64,000 bases of DNA from an uncultured Lachnospiraceae bacterium (GTDB lineage Bacteria > Bacillota > Clostridia > Lachnospirales > Lachnospiraceae), in contig CAKRRJ010000001.1 of assembly GCA_934394615.1 (NCBI GenBank), positions 21,522 through 85,521 of the forward strand, given 5' to 3'. This document shows, piece by piece, positions 32,684 through 41,829 of the stretch. Each line of letters opens with the position of its first letter. Within the stretch, counting starts at the first letter, position 1. The notes beneath the pieces were generated by a model. It had not been told where the DNA came from, did not search any database, and worked only from the letters and a program-made list of their open reading frames with translations. A program made the translations under genes and the position numbers.

Positions 32684-35077
32684 TTATTTGAATACTACAA
32701 TGGTTACGCCTGCATCGCCTTCTCCGAAGCCGCCCAGGTGAAATTCTTTAATATATTTGAGACGCTTTAAGTGTTTGTGGATGCCGGCGCGCAGCGCTCC
32801 GGTACCTTTGCCGTGCACAATGCGTACCTGCGGAAGATGCGCGATGTAGGCATCGTCAAGGTACTTGTCAAGCTGCGCCACAGCTTCGTCCACGGTCATG
32901 CCAAGCACGTTGATCTCCGGGGAGATGCCAAAGGACTTGGACATTTTGATATTGCTGCTTCCGGTGCCCTTGCGGCGGGATTCGAGACCCGGTCCGCTGA
33001 CAGAGTTTTCCTGTAAGAGTTCCAGATCATTTAAGTTTACCTTGGAGCGCAGAATGCCCATCTGTACAAACAGATTGCCCTGTGCGTCCGGAAGGCTGCT
33101 GACTGTGCCTTTTAAGTTCATGGAGAGGACACGCACGCCGTCACCGAGTTTTAAGGTCTTCGGGTTGATGGCCTTATGCGGTTTCTTTGTCTCCTGTTTT
33201 AAGGACAGATTGCCCTCTACTTTCTTTAAGTTATCGCGAAGCTTGGTGCGCTCTGCTTCCAGGGCACGGGTGTCGATGCCGGAGGAAGATGCCAGCTTGT
33301 TGATGTTTTTGATGGTGCGGTCCGCGGTTTCTTTTGCCTCACGCAGAATCTGCTGTGCCTCCTCGTTGGCTTTGCGGATCATCTTGTCTTTGCGCTCGTC
33401 GAATTTTTCTTCCTTCTTTTCGAGGCCGGATTTTAAGCGGGCAATTTCTGCCTTGTAGTTCTGGATCTCCGCGCGCTCTTTCTCGATGGTGACACGGTTT
33501 TCTTCCAGGCGGCTGATGACATCCTCGAAGGTCTCATCCTCAGATTCCAGATGGCTCTTCGCGTCCTCAATGATGTAGTCCGGCAGGCCGAGTTTTTTGG
33601 AGATGGCAAACGCGTTGCTCTTGCCCGGGATGCCGATGAGCAGGCGGTAGGTTGGGCGCAGGGTTGCCACATCGAACTCACAGCAGGCATTTTCCACGCC
33701 AGGTGTGCTGAGGGCGTAGACCTTCAGTTCGCTGTAATGCGTGGTTGCCATAGTCCGGCACTTCATGTTGTGCAGGAAGTTTAAAATAGCGATTGCCAGC
33801 GCAGCGCCTTCGGTCGGGTCTGTTCCGGAGCAGAGCTCATCGAACAGGCAGAGGGAATTGCTGTCCGCCTCATTTAAAATATGCACGATATTTGTCATGT
33901 GCGCGGAGAAGGTACTGAGGCTCTGCTCAATGCTCTGCTCGTCGCCGATATCCGCAAAGACTTCGTTGAACACGGCAAGTTCAGAACCCTCAAATGCCGG
34001 GATATGCAGGCCGGCCTGTCCCATCAGCGTAAAGAGACCCACGGTTTTTAAGGAGACCGTTTTACCACCCGTATTTGGTCCGGTGACCATTAAGAGGTCA
34101 AAATCCGTGCCAAGCCATACGGTGATCGGCACTACCTTCTGCGGGTCAAGAAGAGGATGGCGTCCGTCTTTAATGTGAATACGTCCCTCGGTGTTGAACT
34201 TCGGCTCACTGCATTTGAAGTGGCGGGAGAGTGCTGCTTTCGCGAAGATAAAATCCAGGCGGGTCAAAATGTGCAGATCAATGGCAAGCTCCTCCGTGTA
34301 AGGCATAAGCTGACCGCTTAAATCGGCCAGAACTGCCTCAATTTCTTTCTGCTCCTGGATCTCCAGAGTGCGCAGTTCGTTGTTTAACTGGATGACTGCC
34401 ATCGGTTCGATAAACAGGGTGGAACCGGTGGAAGACTGGTCGTGCACCATACCGCTTACCTGGGATTTGTACTCTGCCTTGACCGGGAGGCAGTAGCGTC
34501 CGTCACGCATGGTGATGACGGCATCCTGCAGGTAGGAACGGCAGCTGTTTAAGATGCTGTTTAACTGTGTGTGGATGCGGTCGTTAATGCCATGCATGGA
34601 ACGGCGGACCTTATGCAGGCCAGGGCTTGCGTTATCGCTGATCTCTTCTTCGGAGATAATGCAGCGCTTAATCTCGTTGTTGACTGGTGTGACAGGTTCC
34701 AGGCTGCGGAACATGGAGTCCAGGGAGTCATCCGGAAATTCCTCGGATTCCTCGTGCTGACCGTAGGATTTGGCGCGGGCAGCCACCGTGAGCAGGGAAC
34801 TGATGGATAACAGCTCCGGGATGCCAAGCGCGCTGCCAATCTCCAGGCGCTTTAAGGAGTCGCGCACATCGCGCACGCCGCTTAAGGAAAGGCTTCCCTT
34901 CATGCGGACGCGGGTGAGCGCGTCGCTGGTCTCGGTCTGTGCCTGCACGATCTCATGGTAGTCGCTCATGGGCAGCAGGTTCTGGCATAACAGCTTGCCG
35001 GGTGTGGAAGCCGCGTAACTGGTCAGCTGGGTAATGATCTTGTTATATTCTAATGTTTTTAATACTTTCTGGTTCAT
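32684..35077 (-). CDS. mutS2: MutS2 (RqcU-type) ATPase/endonuclease
   Basis: 797 aa. The MutS-like core has Walker A TGPNTGGKTVSLKTVG, Walker B NSLCLFDELCSGTDPTEGAAL and the MutS-family H-loop MATTHYSELK; a coiled coil (about 515-600) leads to a C-terminal Smr nuclease domain (VHGKGTGALRAGIHKHLKR). MutS2 suppresses recombination and, in Bacillus, senses collided ribosomes. ATG 35077 has CGAGGA at good spacing; an in-frame ATG at 35104 has no ribosome site. A response regulator gene follows in the same direction. Confidence 0.95.
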   Translation of the reverse strand: MNQKVLKTLEYNKIITQLTSYAASTPGKLLCQNLLPMSDYHEIVQAQTETSDALTRVRMKGSLSLSGVRDVRDSLKRLEIGSALGIPELLSISSLLTVAARAKSYGQHEESEEFPDDSLDSMFRSLEPVTPVNNEIKRCIISEEEISDNASPGLHKVRRSMHGINDRIHTQLNSILNSCRSYLQDAVITMRDGRYCLPVKAEYKSQVSGMVHDQSSTGSTLFIEPMAVIQLNNELRTLEIQEQKEIEAVLADLSGQLMPYTEELAIDLHILTRLDFIFAKAALSRHFKCSEPKFNTEGRIHIKDGRHPLLDPQKVVPITVWLGTDFDLLMVTGPNTGGKTVSLKTVGLFTLMGQAGLHIPAFEGSELAVFNEVFADIGDEQSIEQSLSTFSAHMTNIVHILNEADSNSLCLFDELCSGTDPTEGAALAIAILNFLHNMKCRTMATTHYSELKVYALSTPGVENACCEFDVATLRPTYRLLIGIPGKSNAFAISKKLGLPDYIIEDAKSHLESEDETFEDVISRLEENRVTIEKERAEIQNYKAEIARLKSGLEKKEEKFDERKDKMIRKANEEAQQILREAKETADRTIKNINKLASSSGIDTRALEAERTKLRDNLKKVEGNLSLKQETKKPHKAINPKTLKLGDGVRVLSMNLKGTVSSLPDAQGNLFVQMGILRSKVNLNDLELLQENSVSGPGLESRRKGTGSSNIKMSKSFGISPEINVLGMTVDEAVAQLDKYLDDAYIAHLPQVRIVHGKGTGALRAGIHKHLKRLKYIKEFHLGGFGEGDAGVTIVVFK

Positions 35078-35144
35078 AAAAATCCTCGATTGCGTTTTAT
35101 TCATGCCTGAAAACCGATTGTCAGCAGAATATCAGGCGCTTTCG

Positions 35145-35173
35145 ATTATAACATGAAATGATCGTCGGTGAAA
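35145..35173 (-). promoter_or_regulatory. Promoter for mutS2
   Basis: On the reverse strand TTTCAC (35168-35173) and TATAAT (35145-35150) are spaced by 17 bases, with the extended TGT before the -10. Confidence 0.65.
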
Positions 35174-35193
35174 GGGCGGATGCCACTTTTTAG

Positions 35194-35222
35194 TTGCGTA
35201 AATCGGCCTGGAACCGTATAAT
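35194..35222 (+). promoter_or_regulatory. Promoter for the pseudo-HtrA gene
   Basis: TTGCGT (35194-35199) and TATAAT (35217-35222) with a 17-base spacer, divergent from the mutS2 promoter. Confidence 0.7.
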
Positions 35223-35310
35223 AAAAGATAATGCATAAAACTATGCATCTGGGGAGGATAACTGGGAAGAGACTGAACAGTTACAGGGATTATGAAGTAA
35301 GGAGGACGAA

Positions 35311-36627
35311 ATGTCTGAAATACGGGATCCAGAAAAGAAACCTGAAAAAAAGAATGACCGTGATTTTATCAGCGAGAAGATCGTAAGGCCAGAACCGAGC
35401 AAAAAGCAGATCGGCACGAAAATGGCAACAGCGGCCTGCTCCGGCATTATATTCGGGATTGTATCGGCGGTGTGTTTTGTGCTGACAAGACCTGTGCTGG
35501 AACAGCTTTCCGAGGGAAACAGGCCAACCACATCTGCCATTTCCATTCCGAAGGATGAGCTGGCAGATGCATCTGCGGAAGCACAGGAAACAGAAACCCA
35601 GCCGGAAACAGAAACTGAACCGGTGGAGGAGATGGTAAAGTCCGCGATTGAGCATTACCGTTATACGGTCGAGGATCTGAATATGATGCTGGGAAGTTTG
35701 CGCACAACGGCACAGACTGCGGACAAGAGTGTGGTGGTTGTGCATTCCGTCCAGCAGAACACAGACTGGTTCGATAATCCGGTAGAGACCACAGGACTTT
35801 ACGCGGGCGTTATCATTGCGAAGACCAGTCAGGAGCTTCTGGTGCTTACGCCGGAGGCGGCTGTAGAGCAGGCAGATTCCATCAAGGTGACGTTTGAGGA
35901 TGGAACGGATGTGAGCGGTCATATGAAACAGAAAGACACGACATCCGGCATGGCAATCGTCAGCGTCAGCGCAGGTGACGTGAGTGCCTCGTATCTTCAT
36001 GACTTGGATCCGATGCCGCTTGGAAATTCCTACCAGGTACGTCAGGGCGATCTGATTGCGGCGGTGGGAAGTCCGGCAGGCGTGGTTCATTCGCTGGATT
36101 ACGGTTTTGTATCTTATGTGGTGCGCAGCCGTCAGATGGTAGACCAGCACTGTCGTGTGCTGTATACAGATATCATGACGGATGTGGAACAGGGGACCTT
36201 CCTCATCAATACAGACGGAGAACTGATCGGATGGGCTATGGCAGCGCCGGAAGCATCCGGAAGCCAGGCTGCAGAAGTGTTTGGTATTTCGGATTATAAA
36301 GGAATTCTGGAAAAGCTAAGCAACGGGCAGGGAGTGCCGTGCATTGGCATTGTGGGGCAGGAGGTAACCGACGCCCAGACAGCAAGCGGGCTTCCGGCCG
36401 GCATTTATGTGATGAGTGCCGTGACGGATAAACCGGCTTACAACGCGGGAATCCAGAACGGAGATATTCTCACGGAGATCGACGGAAATCCGGTCACGTC
36501 CATGAAGGAGTACCAGGCAGCAGTAGAAAAAATGACCTGTGGCCAGGTTGTGCACATGACGGTAGAGCGCAACGGGCGGGATACCTACACGCAGCTTGCG
36601 TTCGATGTGACGATTGGCAGCCGGTAG
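35311..36627 (+). CDS. Membrane-anchored HtrA-like protein with lost catalytic triad, PDZ domain
   Basis: 438 aa. A charged N-terminal tail and one membrane helix (about 38-60) place the rest outside the cell. Residues 110-320 follow the trypsin-like HtrA fold (SVVVVHSV, GLYAGVIIAKTSQELLVLTP, GDLIAAVGSPAG, VEQGTFLINTDGELIGW), and 335-430 form a PDZ domain (GIYVMSAVTDKPAYNAGIQN, GDILTEIDGNPV). The catalytic positions are replaced: TNxHV reads LTPEA, the Asp region reads TTSGMAIV, and GNSGGP reads EQGTF. It should therefore bind but not cut. Ribosome site AAGGAGG. Role unknown; a scaffold or folding sensor is possible. Confidence 0.85.
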   Translation: MSEIRDPEKKPEKKNDRDFISEKIVRPEPSKKQIGTKMATAACSGIIFGIVSAVCFVLTRPVLEQLSEGNRPTTSAISIPKDELADASAEAQETETQPETETEPVEEMVKSAIEHYRYTVEDLNMMLGSLRTTAQTADKSVVVVHSVQQNTDWFDNPVETTGLYAGVIIAKTSQELLVLTPEAAVEQADSIKVTFEDGTDVSGHMKQKDTTSGMAIVSVSAGDVSASYLHDLDPMPLGNSYQVRQGDLIAAVGSPAGVVHSLDYGFVSYVVRSRQMVDQHCRVLYTDIMTDVEQGTFLINTDGELIGWAMAAPEASGSQAAEVFGISDYKGILEKLSNGQGVPCIGIVGQEVTDAQTASGLPAGIYVMSAVTDKPAYNAGIQNGDILTEIDGNPVTSMKEYQAAVEKMTCGQVVHMTVERNGRDTYTQLAFDVTIGSR

Positions 36628-36673
36628 GGAAGGTAAGTATTTTAGATTCAGGATAGAAAGTAAAGGGAAAAAT

Positions 36674-37618
36674 ATGAAGTATATTGAAAGTTTCAGAGAA
36701 GGCATGCACATTTCCGATGTGTATCTGTGCAAAAATAAGCAGATCGCGCTGACGAAGAATGGAAAGGAATATGGCAATCTGCTCCTTCAGGACAAGACAG
36801 GTACCATTGACGCAAAGATCTGGGATCTGGGATCTCCGGGAATCGGAAATTTTGAGACCCTGGATTATGTATACATTGATGCGGATGTGACCGTGTTCAT
36901 GGGTGCGAACCAGTTAAATGTAAAGCGGATCCGCAAGGCAGATGAGGGCGAATATATCCCGGCAGATTATCTTCCGGTTTCCTTAAAAGACGTGAAACAG
37001 ATGTATTCCGAACTGCTGGCGCTCATTGCCTCTGTAAAGAATCCGTATCTGAAAAAACTTCTGAACAGCTACTTCGGAGATCCGGATTTTGCCAAGGCAT
37101 TCCAGTTCCACAGCGCGGCAAAAAGTGTGCATCACGGCTTTGTGGGCGGACTGCTGGAGCATACCTTAAGCGTCACCAAAATGTGTGACTACTTTGCTTC
37201 CGCATACCCGATGTTAAACCGTGACCTGCTGTTAACCGCAGCCATGTTCCATGACATCGGCAAGACCAAGGAACTGTCCGTGTTCCCGGAAAACGATTAT
37301 ACCGATGACGGCCAGCTGCTTGGCCACATCATCATCGGCACCGAGATGGTCAGTGAGCGCATGCGCACCATCGAAGGTTTCCCGCCGAAGCTGGCAACCG
37401 AGTTAAAGCACTGCATCCTGGCCCATCACGGCGAGCTGGAGTACGGTTCCCCGAAGAAACCGGCTCTGTTAGAGGCTATGGCCTTAAACTTTGCCGACAA
37501 CGCAGATGCCAAGATGGAGACCATGATCGAAGTGCTGCGGGGCGCAGGGGATAACCAGGGATGGCTGGGATATAACCGGCTGCTGGAGACGAATGTCCGG
37601 AAGACAACGGACTGCTAA
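36674..37618 (+). CDS. yhaM: 3'-5' exoribonuclease YhaM family
   Basis: 314 aa. An N-terminal OB-fold (about 15-95, LLLQDKTGTIDAKIWDL) and a C-terminal HD metal-dependent domain (SVHHGFVGGLLEHTLSVTKM, FHDIGKTKEL, HHGELEYGSPKKPALLEA). This OB plus HD layout is YhaM, which trims RNA and can act on DNA. ATG 36674 follows AAGGGAAAA; the frame's earlier start overlaps the preceding gene and has no ribosome site. The protein ends before the C-terminal tail common in this family. A terminator follows. Confidence 0.9.
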   Translation: MKYIESFREGMHISDVYLCKNKQIALTKNGKEYGNLLLQDKTGTIDAKIWDLGSPGIGNFETLDYVYIDADVTVFMGANQLNVKRIRKADEGEYIPADYLPVSLKDVKQMYSELLALIASVKNPYLKKLLNSYFGDPDFAKAFQFHSAAKSVHHGFVGGLLEHTLSVTKMCDYFASAYPMLNRDLLLTAAMFHDIGKTKELSVFPENDYTDDGQLLGHIIIGTEMVSERMRTIEGFPPKLATELKHCILAHHGELEYGSPKKPALLEAMALNFADNADAKMETMIEVLRGAGDNQGWLGYNRLLETNVRKTTDC

Positions 37619-37646
37619 ATAAAAAAAGAAAATAGATTTTGCAACA

Positions 37647-37680
37647 TCAAAAAACGCGCCTGTTACGACGCGTTTTTTGA
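37647..37680 (+). terminator. Rho-independent terminator after yhaM
   Basis: A 12-bp stem TCAAAAAACGCG/CGCGTTTTTTGA with a 10-base loop. Confidence 0.88.
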
Positions 37681-37700
37681 TTAAAAAGGGGAAAGAGGTA

Positions 37701-37766
37701 ATGTTGTATCGGTATATAGGAACCATTCCGTTCGGCATGTATGCCGGAGAATGGATTGTTGTTTGA
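37701..37766 (+). CDS. Possible 21-residue peptide
   Basis: Begins MLYRYIGTIPFG and ends AGEWIVV. AAAGAGG lies five bases before ATG 37701, and a GC hairpin with TTTT (37771-37810) follows the stop, so it forms a complete tiny unit in an otherwise gene-free gap. No family recognised; it could be a leader or chance. Confidence 0.35.
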   Translation: MLYRYIGTIPFGMYAGEWIVV

Positions 37767-37770
37767 CGAC

Positions 37771-37810
37771 CCCGGCAGCGTTTGCGCGCTTGTTGCCGCC
37801 GGGCTCTTTT
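37771..37810 (+). terminator. GC-rich hairpin terminator
   Basis: CCCGGC (37771-37776) pairs with GCCGGG (37798-37803), with an inner AGCG/CGCT stem, followed by CTCTTTT. Confidence 0.6.
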
Positions 37811-37941
37811 GTTTCATAGGAAGTTGCACCCTATGAAACAAAACGCTCCGCGAGGATGCGCACTCGGCGCCAGGGAAATTGGTTGCTCAAGCAACCGCGC
37901 CTCGGCGCGAGAATGTGCCAAGGCACATTCTATTTCATAGG
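37809..37941 (+). repeat. Dispersed hairpin repeat, copy 2 (expanded)
   Basis: TTGTTTCATAGG (37809-37820) pairs with CCTATGAAACAA (37829-37840); AACGCTCCGCG follows as in copy 1. An inserted nested palindrome (GGTTGCT/AGCAACC, GGCGC/GCGCC) precedes a perfect GAATGTGCC/GGCACATTC hairpin (37911-37930), and TTTCATAGG recurs at the right end. The rest of the gap to 38305 shows no gene. Confidence 0.75.
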
Positions 37942-38305
37942 TGTACAATGAACATGTTCTTTGGTTTCTGTTCATTATGATGATAAGTTTGATTTGTTTT
38001 TCTCTCTCACATCATGACTTTATGATACTGGAAAAATGTGTCTAAAGTTTGAGGAGATTGTGAAGAAACCAGGAAGTTTCTAAACAAAATCTTACGGAAA
38101 AAGATGATTCCGGCGAAGTTTTTTGGAAGGGGATATAAGGAAGCCTTGCGTGAATGAGGGAAAACCCGTAAAATGGTAGGAAAGAAGCCAGGCTGCGAAA
38201 GAATTGTGCCCGGAAAACCCGGAATTTTACGGGGCGGGATTTGGCTGGGAGTGTACAGGAGAGCCGGATGACGGCAGCTTTGTGGCGGAATGAGAGGATA
38301 AACAC

Positions 38306-39763
38306 ATGGATTGGAAAAAGAATGATGTATTTCAGGTTCAGATAGAGGATATGAGCGATACCGGGGAAGGAATCGGAAAGACCGACGGCTTCACCTGGTT
38401 TGTAAAGGATGCCGTGATCGGCGATGTGGTGGAAGCCAGGGTCATGAAAACGAAGAAGTCTTACGGCTTTGCGCGTCTGATGCAGGTATTGGAACCATCA
38501 GCATGCCGCGTTACCCCGCGTTGCCCGTCTGCCCGCCAATGCGGCGGCTGCCAGCTGCAGGCCATGAGTTACGAGGAGCAGTTAAAGTTTAAGGAAAACA
38601 AAGTACGCAATAATTTAAGCCGCATCGGCGGCCTGACCGAGATTCCCATGGAGCCGATCATCGGCATGGAAGAGCCCTGGTGTTACCGCAATAAGGCCCA
38701 GTTCCCATTTGGAAAAGACAAAGACGGCCGGATCATCACCGGATTTTATGCAGGCCGCACCCACGCCATCATCGAGCAGGAGGACTGTCTGCTTGGCGTG
38801 GAAGAGAATCAGCCGATCCTGGACTGCATCCGCGGGTTTATGGAAGAGTACCATATTGCGCCGTATGAGGAAGAATCTCACAAGGGACTTGTTCGTCATG
38901 TCCTGATTCGCAAAGGATTCACCACCGGGGAACTGATGGTGTGCCTGGTGCTGAATGGGGATGTGAAGAAATTAAAGGCACCGGAAGTGCTGGTGGAGCG
39001 GCTGGTGAAGCTGTTTGCCTCGGCACCGGATGCGGTTTCAGAAGGTGATGCAGTTTGTGCAGAGACGGTGGCAGCAGGGAAAGCGTCGGTTCCTGCATCT
39101 CACATGGTGAGTATCTCCTGCAGTATTAATCAGGAAAAAACGAATGTCATCATGGGAAAAGAAATCGTAAATCTGTACGGACCGGGCTACATCACCGACT
39201 ACATCGGAAATGTCTGCTACCGCATCTCCCCGCTGTCCTTCTACCAGGTCAACCCGGTGCAGACCCAGAAACTTTACGGAACTGCACTGGAGTACGCGGG
39301 CCTGAACGGCGAGGAAACTGTCTGGGATCTCTACTGCGGCATCGGAACCATCTCCCTGTTCCTGGCCCAGAAAGCAAAGAAAGTCTACGGCGTAGAGATT
39401 GTGCCTCAGGCCATCGACGACGCCCGCGCAAACGCCCGGTTAAACCATTTTGAAAACGTCGAGTTCTTCGTAGGAAAAGCAGAGGAAGTTTTACCGGAAC
39501 AGTACGAAAAGAACCAGGTCTACGCCGACACCATCGTGGTAGACCCGCCAAGAAAAGGCTGCGACAGCGTCTGCCTGGACACCATCGTAAAAATGGCACC
39601 GAAGAAAGTAGTGTATGTCAGCTGCGACTCCGCAACCCTGGCAAGAGATGTGAAGTATCTGGGCGAGAGAGGATACAAGGTAGAGCGAGTGAGAACCGTG
39701 GACATGTTCCCTTGGAGCGGGCATGTGGAGACGGTATGCTTGTTGAGTAAAGTATCTAATTAG
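38306..39763 (+). CDS. rlmD: 23S rRNA (uracil-5-)-methyltransferase RlmD/RlmCD
   Basis: 485 aa, TrmA/RumA family, SAM-dependent m5U methylation of 23S rRNA. An N-terminal TRAM domain (VFQVQIEDMSDTGEGIGKTDG) is followed by a [4Fe-4S] cysteine set (CRVTPRCPSARQCGGCQLQ), the SAM domain (WDLYCGIGTISLFLAQ, VYGVEIVPQAIDDARANA) and catalytic DPPRKGCD with the nucleophile in YVSCDSATLARD. An Ala/Val/Ser-rich insertion near 235-265 (around VSEGDAVCAETVAAGKASVP) is unusual. In Firmicutes one enzyme can do U747 and U1939. ATG 38306 follows GAGAGGA. Confidence 0.93.
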   Translation: MDWKKNDVFQVQIEDMSDTGEGIGKTDGFTWFVKDAVIGDVVEARVMKTKKSYGFARLMQVLEPSACRVTPRCPSARQCGGCQLQAMSYEEQLKFKENKVRNNLSRIGGLTEIPMEPIIGMEEPWCYRNKAQFPFGKDKDGRIITGFYAGRTHAIIEQEDCLLGVEENQPILDCIRGFMEEYHIAPYEEESHKGLVRHVLIRKGFTTGELMVCLVLNGDVKKLKAPEVLVERLVKLFASAPDAVSEGDAVCAETVAAGKASVPASHMVSISCSINQEKTNVIMGKEIVNLYGPGYITDYIGNVCYRISPLSFYQVNPVQTQKLYGTALEYAGLNGEETVWDLYCGIGTISLFLAQKAKKVYGVEIVPQAIDDARANARLNHFENVEFFVGKAEEVLPEQYEKNQVYADTIVVDPPRKGCDSVCLDTIVKMAPKKVVYVSCDSATLARDVKYLGERGYKVERVRTVDMFPWSGHVETVCLLSKVSN

Positions 39764-39781
39764 AAATAGGAGGCTTTTTAT

Positions 39782-40726
39782 TTGGTAAAGAAAAAAGATG
39801 AAATAACGATTCATTCCAGCGCAGCAGAGTACTTAACCTATGTTGCTTCTGTCGGCGACCAGCAGGACAGTATTGAGATGCGCTACGAGGATGAGAATAT
39901 ATGGCTGACACAGAAGATGATGGCCATATTATACGATGTGGATGTTCGAACCATAAATTATCATGTCAAAAAAATATTTAGTGATAGTGAGGCGCAGGAG
40001 GATTCAGTTATCCGAAAATTTCGGATAACTGCCGCTGATGGAAAAAGCTACAGCACAAATCACTATTCCTTGGAGATGATCATTGCCGTAGGATTTAAGG
40101 TCAATTCTGAGCGCGCGGTGCAGTTCCGTAAATGGGTAAATCAGATTGCAAAGGACTATACCATCAAAGGATGGGTTATGGATGATGAACGGCTGAAACG
40201 AGGAACTTATCTGACAGAAAAGTATTTCGATGAGCAGTTAGAGCGCATCCGTGAGATTCGGGCAAGTGAAAGAAAGTTCTATCAGAAGATAACCGACCTG
40301 TATGCTACGGCTATTGATTACGATAAAAATTCTGTGACTACCAGAAGATTCTACGCAACCGTTCAGAATAAAATGCATTATGCTGTTCATGGACATACAG
40401 CGGCGGAATTGATCGTGGAAAGAGCGGATCACACAAAAGAGCATATGGGATTAACTACTTGGGCAGATGCTCCGGAAGGAAAGATTAAGAAAAGCGATGT
40501 TACGGTTGCTAAAAATTATTTGAGTCAGGATGAAATGAAACAGCTGAATCAGAGGGAAATGTTAAGAAATAATACTCCAAAGGGCAATGTTATGAATTAT
40601 ATAAGGCAAAGTGTGCCGATTGATATGCTCTGCAAAAAGCTAATTTTCGATTCAAAATGGAGCAAAAAATTTTCTAGGATACATCTATCAGCATATTGTC
40701 GGAGCACACGAATGGGTGCATTTTGA
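39782..40726 (+). CDS. RhuM-family protein with replaced C-terminus
   Basis: 314 aa. It begins at TTG 39782 after TAGGAGG. The RhuM core is clear: EMRYEDENIWLTQKMMAILYDVDVRTINYHVKKIF, FRITAADGKSYSTNHYSLEMIIAVGFKVNSERAVQFRKW, MHYAVHGHTAAELIVERAD. After LSQDEMKQLNQ (about residue 255, base 40547) the usual helical end is missing and an unrelated AT-rich tail follows. RhuM proteins are linked to pathogenicity islands and toxin-like loci without known biochemistry. The break coincides with the start of an AT-rich stretch, so the gene was probably cut by an insertion or deletion and may be inactive. Confidence 0.75.
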   Translation: MVKKKDEITIHSSAAEYLTYVASVGDQQDSIEMRYEDENIWLTQKMMAILYDVDVRTINYHVKKIFSDSEAQEDSVIRKFRITAADGKSYSTNHYSLEMIIAVGFKVNSERAVQFRKWVNQIAKDYTIKGWVMDDERLKRGTYLTEKYFDEQLERIREIRASERKFYQKITDLYATAIDYDKNSVTTRRFYATVQNKMHYAVHGHTAAELIVERADHTKEHMGLTTWADAPEGKIKKSDVTVAKNYLSQDEMKQLNQREMLRNNTPKGNVMNYIRQSVPIDMLCKKLIFDSKWSKKFSRIHLSAYCRSTRMGAF

Positions 40727-40740
40727 AAGGGAAATAATAT

Positions 40741-41709
40741 ATGCGGGAAGAGCGTAATTATAGAATTGATAATATAAGAGCAGTGCTGATTATACTGGTA
40801 TTAATCGGTCATTTGACGGAAGTTATATCCTATCAAAATTCTGATTTTATATATCATTTGATTTATATATTTCATATGCCAGGATTTGCTTTGCTGTCAG
40901 GGCTTTGCTGGAGTGTATTAAAAAGGGAGCAGATATGGAAAAAATTAGTTTATCCATATGTGATTTTTCAAACATTATATGTAATGTTTTCACGATTTGT
41001 TTTGAAGGATGAAATTCCATTACAGTACACAACACCATACTGGTTAATGTGGTATCTTTTTGCATTAATACAATGGGAGATGATTGCGTCTGTAATTCCT
41101 TTTACCAAAAAGAATACGGGAAAGATAATTTTATGCGCATTAATTGTAGCTCTGATGTGTGGATTTGATAATGATATTGGATATTTCCTTTCATTATCCC
41201 GCATGTTAGTACTATTTCCATTTTTTATTGCTGGAGTATGTTTGAGAGAATTTCCAAAAGTTTTATCAGCAAAGCCAAAGCAATGGATGATAGTCGCAGC
41301 GGTTGTGTGCCTTACAATATGTATAATGTTGGTATGGCATTCTTATAAAAAAATTCAAAATATCTGGTTATATCATAGTTTTTCTTATCAGACTGCGGAA
41401 TATACGATGGGAGTTCGGGGTGGAATTTTGATTTTAGCAGTAGTTATATTGGTGAGTTTATTGGTTTTGATTCCAAATGTTCGCGTAAGATGGATGAGTT
41501 ATTTAGGACAAAATACGATGCCCATATTTTTACTTCATGGATTTATAGTACGCTGGATGGGATTATATCGTTCGTTATGGAACAGACCTCATTATAAATT
41601 AGTTATTCTTTTGATGATAGTAATTTTGATGTTACTTATTTTATCATCTCGATTTGTAGTTGCGCTGATGAAACCATTGATGAGCTGGCCATTAAAACAG
41701 CGAAGTTAA
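40741..41709 (+). CDS. Acyltransferase 3 family integral membrane protein
   Basis: 322 aa with about ten membrane helices. The N-terminal RIDNIRAVLIILVLIGHL carries the conserved arginine and histidine of acyltransferase 3 proteins, and LWYLFALIQWE-like features (MWYLFALIQWE) and NTMPIFLLHGF match the family. Members acetylate or succinylate cell-surface sugars. The gene is strikingly AT-rich in all codon positions (many ATA, TTA, AAA codons) compared with its neighbours, indicating recent transfer. It starts at ATG 40741 after AAAGGGAAA, 14 bases after the broken RhuM gene. No glycan cluster is nearby to name a substrate. Confidence 0.85.
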   Translation: MREERNYRIDNIRAVLIILVLIGHLTEVISYQNSDFIYHLIYIFHMPGFALLSGLCWSVLKREQIWKKLVYPYVIFQTLYVMFSRFVLKDEIPLQYTTPYWLMWYLFALIQWEMIASVIPFTKKNTGKIILCALIVALMCGFDNDIGYFLSLSRMLVLFPFFIAGVCLREFPKVLSAKPKQWMIVAAVVCLTICIMLVWHSYKKIQNIWLYHSFSYQTAEYTMGVRGGILILAVVILVSLLVLIPNVRVRWMSYLGQNTMPIFLLHGFIVRWMGLYRSLWNRPHYKLVILLMIVILMLLILSSRFVVALMKPLMSWPLKQRS

Positions 41710-41829
41710 AAGAGAATGTAGTGTAATTCAGAGGTTGCTAATTTTGTAACAATTGCTGCTAATATAAAAAGTACTAAGAAAAATGGTAAGTTACAATACT
41801 TAGAGATTTATATAAGGAGGTGTTATATT

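Noticed and set aside
35290-36150. Reverse-strand frame of 286 codons opposite the pseudo-HtrA gene
   Set aside because: Overlaps a gene with good promoter, ribosome site and domain structure; no family features.
39782-41709. Prophage or transposon at the AT-rich stretch
   Set aside because: No integrase, transposase, terminal repeats or attachment-site duplication could be seen.
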